DNA of 11,459 bases from JBBSHJ01 sp038253135 (GCA_038253135.1 JBBSHJ010000101.1:1-11459), one strand, 5' to 3'; numbered from the stretch's first letter, positions 1 to 7,128 are shown. Notes: generated by a model not told the origin, from the sequence alone. Numbers and translations: made by a program.

Positions 1-246
1 CTCGACCGGACGGGTGACCGCACCCGTGGCGCCATTGACGCTGCACTGGGTGGCCAAAGTCAAGCGTCTTGTTCCCTCGCTGTTACTTCCGAGGGCGAGT
101 GAGACGCGCCGCCGCAGGCCAGAGGCCTTATTGAGCCGAGTTCACTCTGAATTACGACCTCTGATTCCTCGCCCCCTCTGCACTTTTGGCGGCTGTGCGT
201 CGTATTCGACGTCCGACCGCCAAAAGTGCGTTCGCGGGGGTCTGGG
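1..246. other. Leading stretch without a supportable gene
   Basis: No frame here gives a convincing protein. One plus-strand frame is open from the window edge to a TGA at 100-102 and could be the tail of an upstream gene, but 33 residues cannot be identified. A short hairpin lies at 10-27 (7-bp arms, 4-base loop) and has no T-run after it. The main feature is the 13-bp inverted repeat at 180-229, listed separately. A weak promoter-like pair (TTGAGC at 131-136, TACGAC at 153-158, 16-base spacer) lies ahead of that repeat; its -10 lacks the final T, so I do not list it as a feature. Confidence 0.5.
180..229. repeat. 13-bp perfect inverted repeat, possible operator
   Basis: The left arm GCACTTTTGGCGG (180-192) is the exact reverse complement of the right arm at 217-229. 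The 24-base spacer itself contains a 5-bp hairpin (CGTCG at 198-202, CGACG at 207-211, loop TATT). The repeat ends 17 bases before the ATG of the phosphodiesterase gene and covers its alternative GTG at 226. Its position suits an operator or a structured 5' leader; there is no T-run to make it a standard terminator. It could also be a dispersed genomic repeat. Confidence 0.6.
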
Positions 247-1029
247 ATGCTGTACGCCGTGGCGGACCGGAAGCACACGCATGAGGATCATCCGCGGCGG
301 CTGCCCATCGGGTTCGCCCATCGCGGCGGGCCGGTGCGCCCGGGCGGGTGGCGCGCACCGGACAACACCCTGAGCACGTTCCGGACGGCGTACGACGACG
401 GCGCACCAGGAATCGAGTCCGACGTCCGCGCGACGGGTGACAACGTGAGCGTGCTCTTCCACGACGCCAACCTGGCCAGCAATGGTCCGCGCATCGATGG
501 GCTCGCGAAGGCGGACCTGCCGGACTGGGTGCCGACGATCGCCGATTTCTATGCCACCGTGCCGGCCGACGTCGAATTCTGCGTCGACGTTCTCGATCCG
601 AGCACGGTTCAGACCGTGCTCGAAGCGGCGCGCGCCGCCGGTGCCCTGGACCGCCTCTGGCTGGTGACGTCGTGGCCAGAGGCCAGGAACTGGCGGGCGG
701 AGGTCGGGCCCGAGCCGCATCTGGTCGCCGGGCTGTCCTGGAGCCGGTCGCGGACCGGATTCACCGCCGCCGCAACGGAAGTCGGCGCCTCCGACTACTG
801 CACGATCAACATGGAGGACCGGCGCTGGAACCGGCGCCGGATCGCGGACACCCACCACGCCGGGCTGCTCGCCTTCGGCTGGCGGGCGGTGAGCGCGACC
901 CAGATCAAGCGATTGGTGCGGCTCGGCGCCGACGGCATCTATTCCGACACGACCTCACTGCTTGTGCGGCTGCTCCCGAGCCGGGCACCGTCGCGGGTAT
1001 ACACGGCATCCCGGCGTAGCGTCCGCTGA
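247..1029 (+). CDS. Glycerophosphodiester phosphodiesterase family protein
   Basis: The predicted 260-residue protein has the TIM-barrel GDPD layout. This family hydrolyses glycerophosphodiesters to glycerol-3-phosphate and an alcohol. Visible motifs are FAHRGG (23-28, catalytic His25), DNT (39-41, where most members have ENT), IESDV (56-60, metal ligands Glu57 and Asp59), LFHD (70-73, second catalytic His72), and a C-terminal GADGIYSDTTSLL strand typical of the end of the barrel. The usual third metal ligand (a Glu in an 'E-x-K' strand) is not clear; FCVDVLDP occupies that place. There is no signal peptide, so it is probably cytosolic. I chose ATG 247 because GGGGG lies 6 bases upstream; GTG 226 sits inside the inverted repeat without a ribosome-binding site. 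The gene converges on glnE. Family assignment is firm, substrate is not known. Confidence 0.85.
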   Translation: MLYAVADRKHTHEDHPRRLPIGFAHRGGPVRPGGWRAPDNTLSTFRTAYDDGAPGIESDVRATGDNVSVLFHDANLASNGPRIDGLAKADLPDWVPTIADFYATVPADVEFCVDVLDPSTVQTVLEAARAAGALDRLWLVTSWPEARNWRAEVGPEPHLVAGLSWSRSRTGFTAAATEVGASDYCTINMEDRRWNRRRIADTHHAGLLAFGWRAVSATQIKRLVRLGADGIYSDTTSLLVRLLPSRAPSRVYTASRRSVR

Positions 1030-1048
1030 GCGGATGGACGCTCAGCGG
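1023..1048. terminator. Bidirectional hairpin containing both convergent stop codons
   Basis: CCGCTGAGCG (1023-1032) and CGCTCAGCGG (1039-1048) form a perfect 10-bp stem with a 6-base loop. The plus-strand TGA (1027-1029) lies in one arm and the minus-strand TGA of glnE (1042-1044) in the other. A competing fold pairs GCGTCC (1019-1024) with GGACGC (1036-1041). There is no T-tract on either side, so termination would be of the U-less type common in high-GC actinobacteria. The structure is seen in the sequence; its function is inferred. Confidence 0.6.
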
Positions 1049-4011
1049 TAGAACTCGGCGTCGACCACCCGCCGGGCGCGGCGGGTCGCCCGCAGGTAGT
1101 CATCGACGAACTGCCCCGGATCGCGGTCGGGCGGGTAGCCGAGCACGCGCACGATCGCGGTCAGCTCCTTGCCGTGCGGGGGGATCTGGTCGCCGGGGCG
1201 GCCGCGCACCAGCGTGATCGCGTTGCGGGTCCGCATCGCCAGCTGCCACGCGCCCTCGAGTGCCGCGGCGTCGTCCCGGGCCAGCAGTCCGTGCGCCGCG
1301 GCGGCCCGCAGGGCGTCAACGGTCCGGGCCGTGCGCAGATCGGGCCCGGCCGCGGCGTGCCGCAGTTGCAGCAGCTGCACCGTCCATTCGACGTCGGCCA
1401 ACCCGCCGCGGCCGAGCTTGGTGTGCATCGTGCGGTCCGCACCGCGCGGCAGCCGCTCGTTGTCGACCCGCGCCTTGATCCGGCGGATCTCGGTGATCTC
1501 GGCGGCCGAAAGCCCGGCGTCGGGATAGCGCACCGGATCGACACCAGCGACGAACCGCTCGCCCAGTTCCGCGTCGCCGGCGATCGGCCGGGCCCGCAGC
1601 AGCGCTTGGCTCTCCCACGTGGCGCTCCAGCGCTGGTAATAGGCGGCGTACGACGCGAGGCTGCGCACCAGCGGCCCGTTGCGTCCTTCCGGCCGCAGCC
1701 CGGCATCGAGCTCGACCGGCGGATCCGGCGAGGGTGCGACGAGCTCGCGCTGCAGGCGATCCACCACCGCTGCGGCCTGCTGTCCGGCCGCGCCCTCTTC
1801 CGCGCCCGACCGCGGCTCATAGACATAGAGGACGTCGGCGTCCGAGCCGTATCCCGACTCCTCGCCGCCGAGCCGGCCCATCCCGATCACGGCCAGCCGC
1901 ATCGCCGGCGGATCGGGGAGCTCGCGCATCGCCACCGACAAGGCCGCGGCGATGCTGGCTTCCGCCACGGCCGTGAGCGCCGTACCGACCGCGTCGATCG
2001 TCAGGGCGTCGAGCAGGTCCGCGCAGGCCACCCGCAACAGCTCGTGCCGCCGGATCCCCCGGATGACGCCGATCGCGTCCCGCGCCTCGGGATGGCGCTC
2101 GGCTGCCGCGACCATCGACGCGGTGATGTCGGTCGCGCTCCTCGGCGTGAGCTCGGTGTCGTTGCCGAGCATCCGCAGGGATTCCGGCACCCTGGCGAGC
2201 AGGTCGGCCACGAACCGGCTCGATCCGAGCAGCCGCACCAGGCGGTCGGCGACGAGGCCGTCATCGCGGAGCATCCGCAGGTACCACGGCGTATCGGAGA
2301 GCGCCTCGGACACGGTCCGATAGGCCCGCAGGCCGGAGTCGGGATCGGGCGCGTCGGCAAACCGGCCCAGCAGCATCGGCAGCAGCGTGCGTTGGATCGC
2401 CGCCCGCCGGGACACCCCGCCGGTCAGGGCGGCGATGTGGTGCAGGGCGCCGGACGGGTCGGCGAAGCCCAGCGCGGTCAGCCGGGCCCGCGCGGCGTCC
2501 GGCGCGAGTGACAACGATTCGGCCGGCACCTTCGCCGCGGCGTCGAGCAGCGGGCGGTAGAAGAGCTTCTCGTGCAGCCGGCGCACCTCGCGTTTGTGCC
2601 GGCCGTGCTCGGCCCGGAAGACGCCGACGACATCGTGCTTCGCGTCGGGCTGCATCCCCATCGAGCGGGCGAGGCGGCGCAGACCCGCCTCGTCCACGGG
2701 CAGCAGGTGGGTACGCCGCAGGTGCTCCAGCTGGAGCCGGTGCTCGGCCTGTCGCAGGAAGCGGTAGGCCGCCGCGAGAGTCGCGGCATCGTCGCGGCCG
2801 ACGTATCCGCCGTCGGCCAGCGCGGCCAGCGCGGCCAGCGTCGCACCGGACCGGAGCGACTCATCGGAACGGCCGTGCACGAGCTGCAGCAGCTGGACGG
2901 CGAACTCGACGTCGCGCAGGCCGCCGGGGCCGAGCTTGAGCTCGCGGTCGGCGGTGCCCGGCGGCAGCGCCGACTCGACCCGGCGGCGCATCGCCCGGAT
3001 GTCGGCGACGAAGCCGTCGCGCTCGGCCGCGGTCCAGATCAGCGGCGCGAGGCGGTCGACGACGTGCGCGCCGAGCCTGGCGTCGCCGGCGACCGGCCGG
3101 GCCTTGAGCAGGGCCTGGAATTCCCAGGTGCGGGCCCACCGGCGGTAGTAGCCCTCGTACGAGTCGAGGGTGCGCACGAGCGCGCCGTTGCGGCCCTCCG
3201 GCCGGAGGTTGGCATCGACCGGCCAGGCGGCGTCGGCGCAGATCCGCATCGTCGCGCTGGCCAGGTCGGTCGCTGTCCGCAGGGCCGGCTCGATCGGCTC
3301 GCCATCGACCGGTTCGGCGACGAAGACGACGTCGACGTCGCTGACGTAGTTGAGCTCACGCCCGCCGCATTTGCCCATCGCGATGATCGCCAGGCGGCAC
3401 CTCGGCGCGGTGTCGGGCAGCCGGCCCTCGGCGATGGAAAGGGCCGCTTGGAGGGTCGCCGCGGCGAGGTCGGCGAGATGCGCGGCGACCGGTACGACGT
3501 CGATCCCTCCGGTGAGATCGCGAGCGGCGAGCAGCAGGAGCGCGTAGCGGTACGCCGTGCGCAGCGCCAGTTCCGGCGGCTCGGCGGCGCCGTCGACCGC
3601 GCCGATGAGGTCGCGGGCGAGGCGGGCGACGTCGGGGATCACCGCGTCGAAGGATTCGGACCGCAGCCGCGGCCACGCAGGTGCCTGCGTGATGACGAAT
3701 TCGCCGAGCGCCGAACTGCCGCCCAGCACCGCGGTCAGGCGTCGCCGCAGCCCGCTGTCGGTGCGCAGGGCATCGAGAAGGTCCGCATGATCCGGCGCGA
3801 TCTCGGCCAGGCGCAGCAGCGAGATCAGCGCCAGGTCAGGGTCGGCCGACGTCGTCAGGTCGGCAACGATCGACGCCGCGGCGACCGGGACCTCGCCGCC
3901 GGGCTGGTGCGCCGCCTCGAGTCCGAGCGCCGGATCGCGCAGCAACCGAGCGGCCCGGTCCTGGTCGGCGAAGCGCCGTGACGCCAGCACCGGCCAGGGA
4001 ACATCCCGCAT
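1042..4011 (-). CDS. glnE: Bifunctional glutamine synthetase adenylyltransferase/deadenylase GlnE
   Basis: GlnE attaches AMP to a Tyr of glutamine synthetase when glutamine is plentiful and removes it when nitrogen is short. The 989-residue protein has the expected two tandem nucleotidyltransferase halves. The N-terminal deadenylase half carries GGRELNYVSDVDVVF (about 216-230), and the C-terminal adenylylase half carries GGEESGYGSDADVLYV (about 715-730). Each is followed by its helical UTase-associated segment (GGLRDVEFAVQLLQL and GGLADVEWTVQLLQL). Both Asp pairs are intact. The longer frame reaches 4092, but the start at 4011 is favoured: GAGAG lies 8 bases upstream, and the upstream start would overlap the preceding gene by 70 bases. 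The length then matches actinobacterial GlnE (about 990). It follows a glutamine amidotransferase gene by 11 bases, so the two are probably one operon. Its target is likely a GlnA encoded elsewhere. Confidence 0.97.
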   Translation of the reverse strand: MRDVPWPVLASRRFADQDRAARLLRDPALGLEAAHQPGGEVPVAAASIVADLTTSADPDLALISLLRLAEIAPDHADLLDALRTDSGLRRRLTAVLGGSSALGEFVITQAPAWPRLRSESFDAVIPDVARLARDLIGAVDGAAEPPELALRTAYRYALLLLAARDLTGGIDVVPVAAHLADLAAATLQAALSIAEGRLPDTAPRCRLAIIAMGKCGGRELNYVSDVDVVFVAEPVDGEPIEPALRTATDLASATMRICADAAWPVDANLRPEGRNGALVRTLDSYEGYYRRWARTWEFQALLKARPVAGDARLGAHVVDRLAPLIWTAAERDGFVADIRAMRRRVESALPPGTADRELKLGPGGLRDVEFAVQLLQLVHGRSDESLRSGATLAALAALADGGYVGRDDAATLAAAYRFLRQAEHRLQLEHLRRTHLLPVDEAGLRRLARSMGMQPDAKHDVVGVFRAEHGRHKREVRRLHEKLFYRPLLDAAAKVPAESLSLAPDAARARLTALGFADPSGALHHIAALTGGVSRRAAIQRTLLPMLLGRFADAPDPDSGLRAYRTVSEALSDTPWYLRMLRDDGLVADRLVRLLGSSRFVADLLARVPESLRMLGNDTELTPRSATDITASMVAAAERHPEARDAIGVIRGIRRHELLRVACADLLDALTIDAVGTALTAVAEASIAAALSVAMRELPDPPAMRLAVIGMGRLGGEESGYGSDADVLYVYEPRSGAEEGAAGQQAAAVVDRLQRELVAPSPDPPVELDAGLRPEGRNGPLVRSLASYAAYYQRWSATWESQALLRARPIAGDAELGERFVAGVDPVRYPDAGLSAAEITEIRRIKARVDNERLPRGADRTMHTKLGRGGLADVEWTVQLLQLRHAAAGPDLRTARTVDALRAAAAHGLLARDDAAALEGAWQLAMRTRNAITLVRGRPGDQIPPHGKELTAIVRVLGYPPDRDPGQFVDDYLRATRRARRVVDAEFYR

Positions 4012-4022
4012 GCGGGTCGCTC

Positions 4023-4781
4023 TCAGGCTTCCGGCATCGACTCGCGCCGACGGCGTACCACGACCGCGAACCGTTCGAAGACCGTGTGCCACGTTTCCTC
4101 CAGGTCGGCGTACCTCGTTGTCACGCCTGCGACGGCGGCGCCGAGCAGCTCACCGTCGCCTCCCTCGGCCCGCTCCCGCGCCGCCCAGTCGCGCACGATG
4201 CTCGGAGTCGCCTCGGGATGGAACTGGACGCCCCACGCGGTTTCCCCGATCCGGAACGCCTGGTTCTCATAACGTGTACCCGCGGCAAGCAGTTGCGCGT
4301 GCACGGGAAGCTCTGAAATCACGTCGTCGTGCCACTGGATCACATCGGGCGTCAGCGGCAGCGCCGCCATCACCGGGTCGTAGACGGCCCGGTCGCGTTT
4401 GGCGATCAGGAGCGCCCCTCGCTCGGGACCGTCTGGGCCCTTGTGCACCCGCCCGCCCTGGGCGACGGCCAGCAGCTGCGCGCCGAGGCAGATCGCGAAG
4501 GTGGGCACCGCGGCCGCCACCGCCTGGTTGAGCAGGTCACGGCCGGCCGGCTGCCAGCTCGCCCGGCCGTCGATCGGTCCATCGTCGTACGCCGAGGAGG
4601 GACCGCCGAGGACGATCACGGCGTCGTACGCCGTGGGGTCGGCCGGCAGCGCCTCACCGGTGTGTGGGCGCACGGTCACCAGGTCGATGCCGGATGCCGG
4701 CAACCAGTCGGCGAGTGCGCCGATCGGTGCGCGGGCGGAATTCTCCACGACGAGAGCGGTGCAGCGCGACGGATCGGTCAC
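4023..4781 (-). CDS. Class I glutamine amidotransferase (GMP synthase-like)
   Basis: A 252-residue stand-alone class I glutamine amidotransferase domain, which releases ammonia from glutamine. The nucleophile elbow is FAICLGAQ (95-102, Cys98), and the other two triad residues are in GVQFHPEA (184-191, His188 and Glu190). The oxyanion-site strand is VIVLGGPSSAY (55-65). There is no fused synthetase domain, so the ammonia acceptor is unknown; related single-domain proteins are often annotated as GMP synthase-like or 'type 1 glutamine amidotransferase'. The start is GTG 4781. No ribosome-binding site precedes it; instead a TAGCCT -10-like box ends 8 bases upstream, so translation may be leaderless. 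It lies 11 bases ahead of glnE, which suggests a role in glutamine turnover, but that is inference. Family and catalytic residues are certain; biological role is not. Confidence 0.9.
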   Translation of the reverse strand: MTDPSRCTALVVENSARAPIGALADWLPASGIDLVTVRPHTGEALPADPTAYDAVIVLGGPSSAYDDGPIDGRASWQPAGRDLLNQAVAAAVPTFAICLGAQLLAVAQGGRVHKGPDGPERGALLIAKRDRAVYDPVMAALPLTPDVIQWHDDVISELPVHAQLLAAGTRYENQAFRIGETAWGVQFHPEATPSIVRDWAARERAEGGDGELLGAAVAGVTTRYADLEETWHTVFERFAVVVRRRRESMPEA

Positions 4782-4789
4782 GGTTGATC

Positions 4790-4795
4790 AGGCTA
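4790..4795 (-). promoter_or_regulatory. Candidate -10 element for amidotransferase-glnE operon
   Basis: On the minus strand TAGCCT fits the actinobacterial TANNNT -10 consensus and ends 8 bases before GTG 4781. The transcript would then begin at or next to the start codon. No clear -35 hexamer is visible 16-19 bases further upstream, which is common for such promoters. Confidence 0.4.
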
Positions 4796-5120
4796 GTCCG
4801 GCGCGGCGACGGCTTCTCCGCGCGATCCATGGCTGCCCGTGCCGGGTGCCGTCGGTGACGCGCCGCCGCTGCGGAAGCGGCGGGGCGGATGTGCCGCTCG
4901 GCGCGCTATGCCACTGCCCCTCGCGGGGCCGTGGCGTAGCGGGCGGAAAGACGCCCCTCTCGCGGCCCGGCAGCTCGGTGCTCGACGCTCGGGTCGTCCC
5001 CGCTCCTCTCGGCGCCTGATCCGGCGGATCGCGCTTTGGCCGCAAGCCCTGACGGCACTCGGGCATAATTGACGACGCACAGCCAATCGTCGCGGTAGTC
5101 GACGACAATCGGCGGCACCG

Positions 5121-5159
5121 CGGCGGATGAATTCATCCCGCGATGCGGGATGACCGCCG
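5121..5159. repeat. Compound overlapping palindrome
   Basis: TCATCCCGC (5133-5141) and GCGGGATGA (5145-5153) form a perfect 9-bp stem with a 3-base loop. CGGCGG (5121-5126) and CCGCCG (5154-5159) can close an outer stem. The left part, GGATGAATTCATCC (5125-5138), is a perfect 14-bp palindrome that would compete for the same TCATCC arm. It lies 74 bases before the Rho-N gene start. It could be an operator pair or a two-state leader structure; nothing in the sequence decides. Confidence 0.55.
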
Positions 5160-5233
5160 TGCAGCAGTCCGCGGACAGCGTGGCGCCCGCCGCGGATCCG
5201 ACGCGGATAGTCACCCGATCGAAGGAGCCGGAT

Positions 5234-5503
5234 ATGCCCGAGAGAGACCCCGGACCGAGCATCAAGGACAAGGAGCTCTACGAGAAGCTGGGCGACGAGG
5301 GCGAGTCCAAGGAGAAGTCGGCCCGGATCGCCAATTCGGCGGCGGGGAGCAGCCGATCGACGGTCGGCGAGCGGGGCGGATCGTCGCGGTCGTACGACGA
5401 ATGGTCCGTCGATGACCTGCGCCAACGTGCTCAGGAGCTCAACATCGAAGGCGGCTCATCGATGAGCAAGGACGAGCTGATCGACGCGCTCCGCAACCAC
5501 TGA
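5234..5503 (+). CDS. Small Rho N-terminal-domain-like protein
   Basis: This 89-residue, highly charged protein has two parts. The first (about 6-40) carries KDKELYEKLGDEGESKEKSA followed by RIAN, a conserved block found in many small actinobacterial proteins of unknown role. The second (about 54-88) carries YDEWSVDDLRQRAQEL and SSMSKDELIDALRNH, a helix-extended-loop-helix of the Rho N-terminal/SAP-like type that often binds nucleic acid. ATG 5234 is preferred because GAAGGAG lies 6 bases upstream; the in-frame ATG at 5150 has no ribosome-binding site and would start inside a palindrome. There is no signal peptide or membrane segment. It is monocistronic and converges on glnA. A nucleic-acid-binding role is inferred from the domain; the partner is unknown. 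Confidence 0.85.
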   Translation: MPERDPGPSIKDKELYEKLGDEGESKEKSARIANSAAGSSRSTVGERGGSSRSYDEWSVDDLRQRAQELNIEGGSSMSKDELIDALRNH

Positions 5504-5685
5504 TCCACCGGCGTCCCGCGGTTGAACGGCCCGGTCCTCAGCGACGATGACTGTACCGATCCTGTTCGCCGACTTTCCACATCTGGTTGGATTTTTCGAG
5601 GCAGGACAGCCGAAAGTGGCACGTCGGGCGCTCCGGTCGGCGTCGCAACATCTCAGCGCAGATGGGTCAGTGCCGTGATCCGCTC

Positions 5686-7044
5686 CTACAGGATGGGCAG
5701 GTAGCGCTCGATCTCGTACGGCGTGACGACGGCGCGGTAGTCGTTCCACTCCGCCCGCTTGTTCCGCTGGAAGTAGTCGAAGACATGCTCACCGAGCGTT
5801 TCCGCCACCAGCTCGGACGCTTCCATCGTCCGCAACGCATCGGAGAGATTGTGCGGCAGGTCGTCGTACCCCAACGCGGAGCGCTCCTGCTCGGTCAGCG
5901 TCGATACGTCGTCCTCGGCGCCGGGCGGCAGCTCGTATCCCTCCTCGATCCCCTTGAGCCCGGCCGCCAGCAGCAACGCGAAGGCCAGGTAGGGATTGCA
6001 GGCCGAATCCGGTGACCGCACCTCGACGCGGGTCGAGTTGGCCTTACCCGGCTTGTGCGTCGGCACGCGGACCAGCGCGGAGCGATTGAGGTGGCCCCAG
6101 CATACGTACGCCGGCGCCTCGGTGAGGAGCCCGGACATCGGCTCGGAGAACAGCCGCTTGTAGGAATTGACCCACTGATTGGTGACGGCCGTGATCTCGC
6201 GGGCGTGCTTGAGCAGGCCGGCGATGAACGAGCGAGCGGTCTTGGACAGGTTCAGCTCGTCGGCGGGGTCATGGAAGGCATTCTGGTCGCCCTCGAACAA
6301 GGACAGGTGCGTGTGCATGCCCGACCCGGGCTGATGGGTGAACGGCTTCGGCATGAAGGTGGCTTGCACGTCCTGTGAAAGGGCCACCTCCTTCACGACG
6401 TGCCGGAACGTCATGATGTTGTCGGCCATGGTCAGCGCGTCGGCATAGCGCAGGTCGATTTCCTGTTGGCCCGGCGCGCATTCGTGGTGGCTGAATTCCA
6501 CCGAGATTCCCATTTCTTCGAGCGCGGACACCGCGGCCCGGCGGAAATCATGCGCGACGTCGTGCGTGGTGAGATCGAAATACCCGCCGAAATCAACCGG
6601 CACGGGTGTCGGGCCGCCCTCGTCACGGAGCAGGAAGAACTCGATCTCGGGATGGGTGTAGAACGTGAAGCCCATATCGGCAGCCTTGGTCAGCGCGCGC
6701 CGCAGGACATGCCGCGGGTCGGCCCATGACGGCGACCCGTCGGGCATCACGATGTCGCAGAACATGCGGGCCGAGTCCGATGATTCCCCCGCCGAACCGC
6801 GCCACGGCATGATCTGGAACGTCGCCGGATCGGGCCGGGCGATCATGTCGCTCTCATGTACCCGGGCGAAGCCCTCGATCGCGGACCCGTCGAAACCGAT
6901 GCCTTCCTCGAACGCCCCCTCCAGCTCCGCCGGCGCGACGGCGACGGACTTCAGCACGCCGAGCACGTCGGTGAACCAGAGCCGGACGAAGCGGATGTCC
7001 CGCTCCTCCAGCGTGCGCAACACGAATTCCTGCTGGCGGTCCAC
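5686..7044 (-). CDS. glnA: Type I glutamine synthetase family protein (GSI-alpha-like; GlnA2-type candidate)
   Basis: A 452-residue GSI-fold ligase. Classical members make glutamine from glutamate, ammonia and ATP. Visible motifs: FDGSAIEGF (51-59), HPEIEFF (131-137, metal-binding Glu133/Glu135), GQQEIDLRY (192-200), SGMHTHLSL (241-249), YKRLF (295-299, Arg297), EAPAY (309-313), NRSALVRVP (320-328) and RVEVRSPDSACNPY (339-352). Arg61 in GFARVHESDM matches the feedback-inhibition Arg of the Bacillus enzyme (Arg62). The segment that carries the adenylylated Tyr in GSI-beta enzymes (NLYDLPPEE) reads VSTLTEQER, so no Tyr is available to GlnE. The loop between YKRL and EAP is about six residues longer than in E. 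coli or Bacillus. Start GTG 7044 has GGAGG 6 bases from it. A GlnR box lies 84 bases upstream. It may be a true glutamine synthetase or a gamma-glutamyl-polyamine-type ligase. Confidence 0.93.
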   Translation of the reverse strand: MDRQQEFVLRTLEERDIRFVRLWFTDVLGVLKSVAVAPAELEGAFEEGIGFDGSAIEGFARVHESDMIARPDPATFQIMPWRGSAGESSDSARMFCDIVMPDGSPSWADPRHVLRRALTKAADMGFTFYTHPEIEFFLLRDEGGPTPVPVDFGGYFDLTTHDVAHDFRRAAVSALEEMGISVEFSHHECAPGQQEIDLRYADALTMADNIMTFRHVVKEVALSQDVQATFMPKPFTHQPGSGMHTHLSLFEGDQNAFHDPADELNLSKTARSFIAGLLKHAREITAVTNQWVNSYKRLFSEPMSGLLTEAPAYVCWGHLNRSALVRVPTHKPGKANSTRVEVRSPDSACNPYLAFALLLAAGLKGIEEGYELPPGAEDDVSTLTEQERSALGYDDLPHNLSDALRTMEASELVAETLGEHVFDYFQRNKRAEWNDYRAVVTPYEIERYLPIL

Positions 7045-7128
7045 GGCGACCCTCCGGTGGTGACGTCTGGCAACGGGTGCTACGCCGTACCGACGGCGCA
7101 GTGCACGGCACCAGTCTGCCGGAGCCCT

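Larger units (their letters stand above)
4782..5233. other. 452-base divergent intergenic region with palindromes
   Basis: This stretch separates the amidotransferase (-) from the Rho-N gene (+). It holds a strong hairpin at 4863-4883 (CCGCCGCT / AGCGGCGG, 5-base loop), a smaller one at 4916-4929, a 6-bp hairpin at 5087-5105, the compound palindrome at 5121-5159 (listed separately) and a 10-bp palindrome GTCCGCGGAC at 5167-5176. Frames crossing it on both strands read as Arg/Gly/Pro-rich translations without recognisable domains. A weak minus-strand frame from ATG 5134 to 4906 is discussed as a finding. I see no tRNA. Confidence 0.5.

Noticed and set aside
1174..2511. Long plus-strand open frame (445 codons) opposite glnE
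   Set aside because: It is the mirror of a high-GC coding gene; the translation is Arg/Gly/Pro-rich with no domain, while GlnE motifs are clear on the other strand.
2572..3981. Long plus-strand open frame (469 codons) opposite glnE
   Set aside because: Same reason: antisense shadow of GlnE, low-complexity composition, no recognisable motif.
5204..5222. GTCAC-n6-GAAGG upstream of the Rho-N gene as a GlnR box
   Set aside because: The second half-site lacks the terminal AC and overlaps the ribosome-binding site; more likely chance.
4793..5425. Minus-strand frame of 210 codons across the divergent intergenic region
   Set aside because: It runs antisense through the Rho-N gene, is Arg-rich, and shows no domain or plausible start signal.
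5504..5685. Terminator between the Rho-N gene and glnA
   Set aside because: Only weak, interrupted complementarities were found in this 182-base convergent gap; no hairpin good enough to report.
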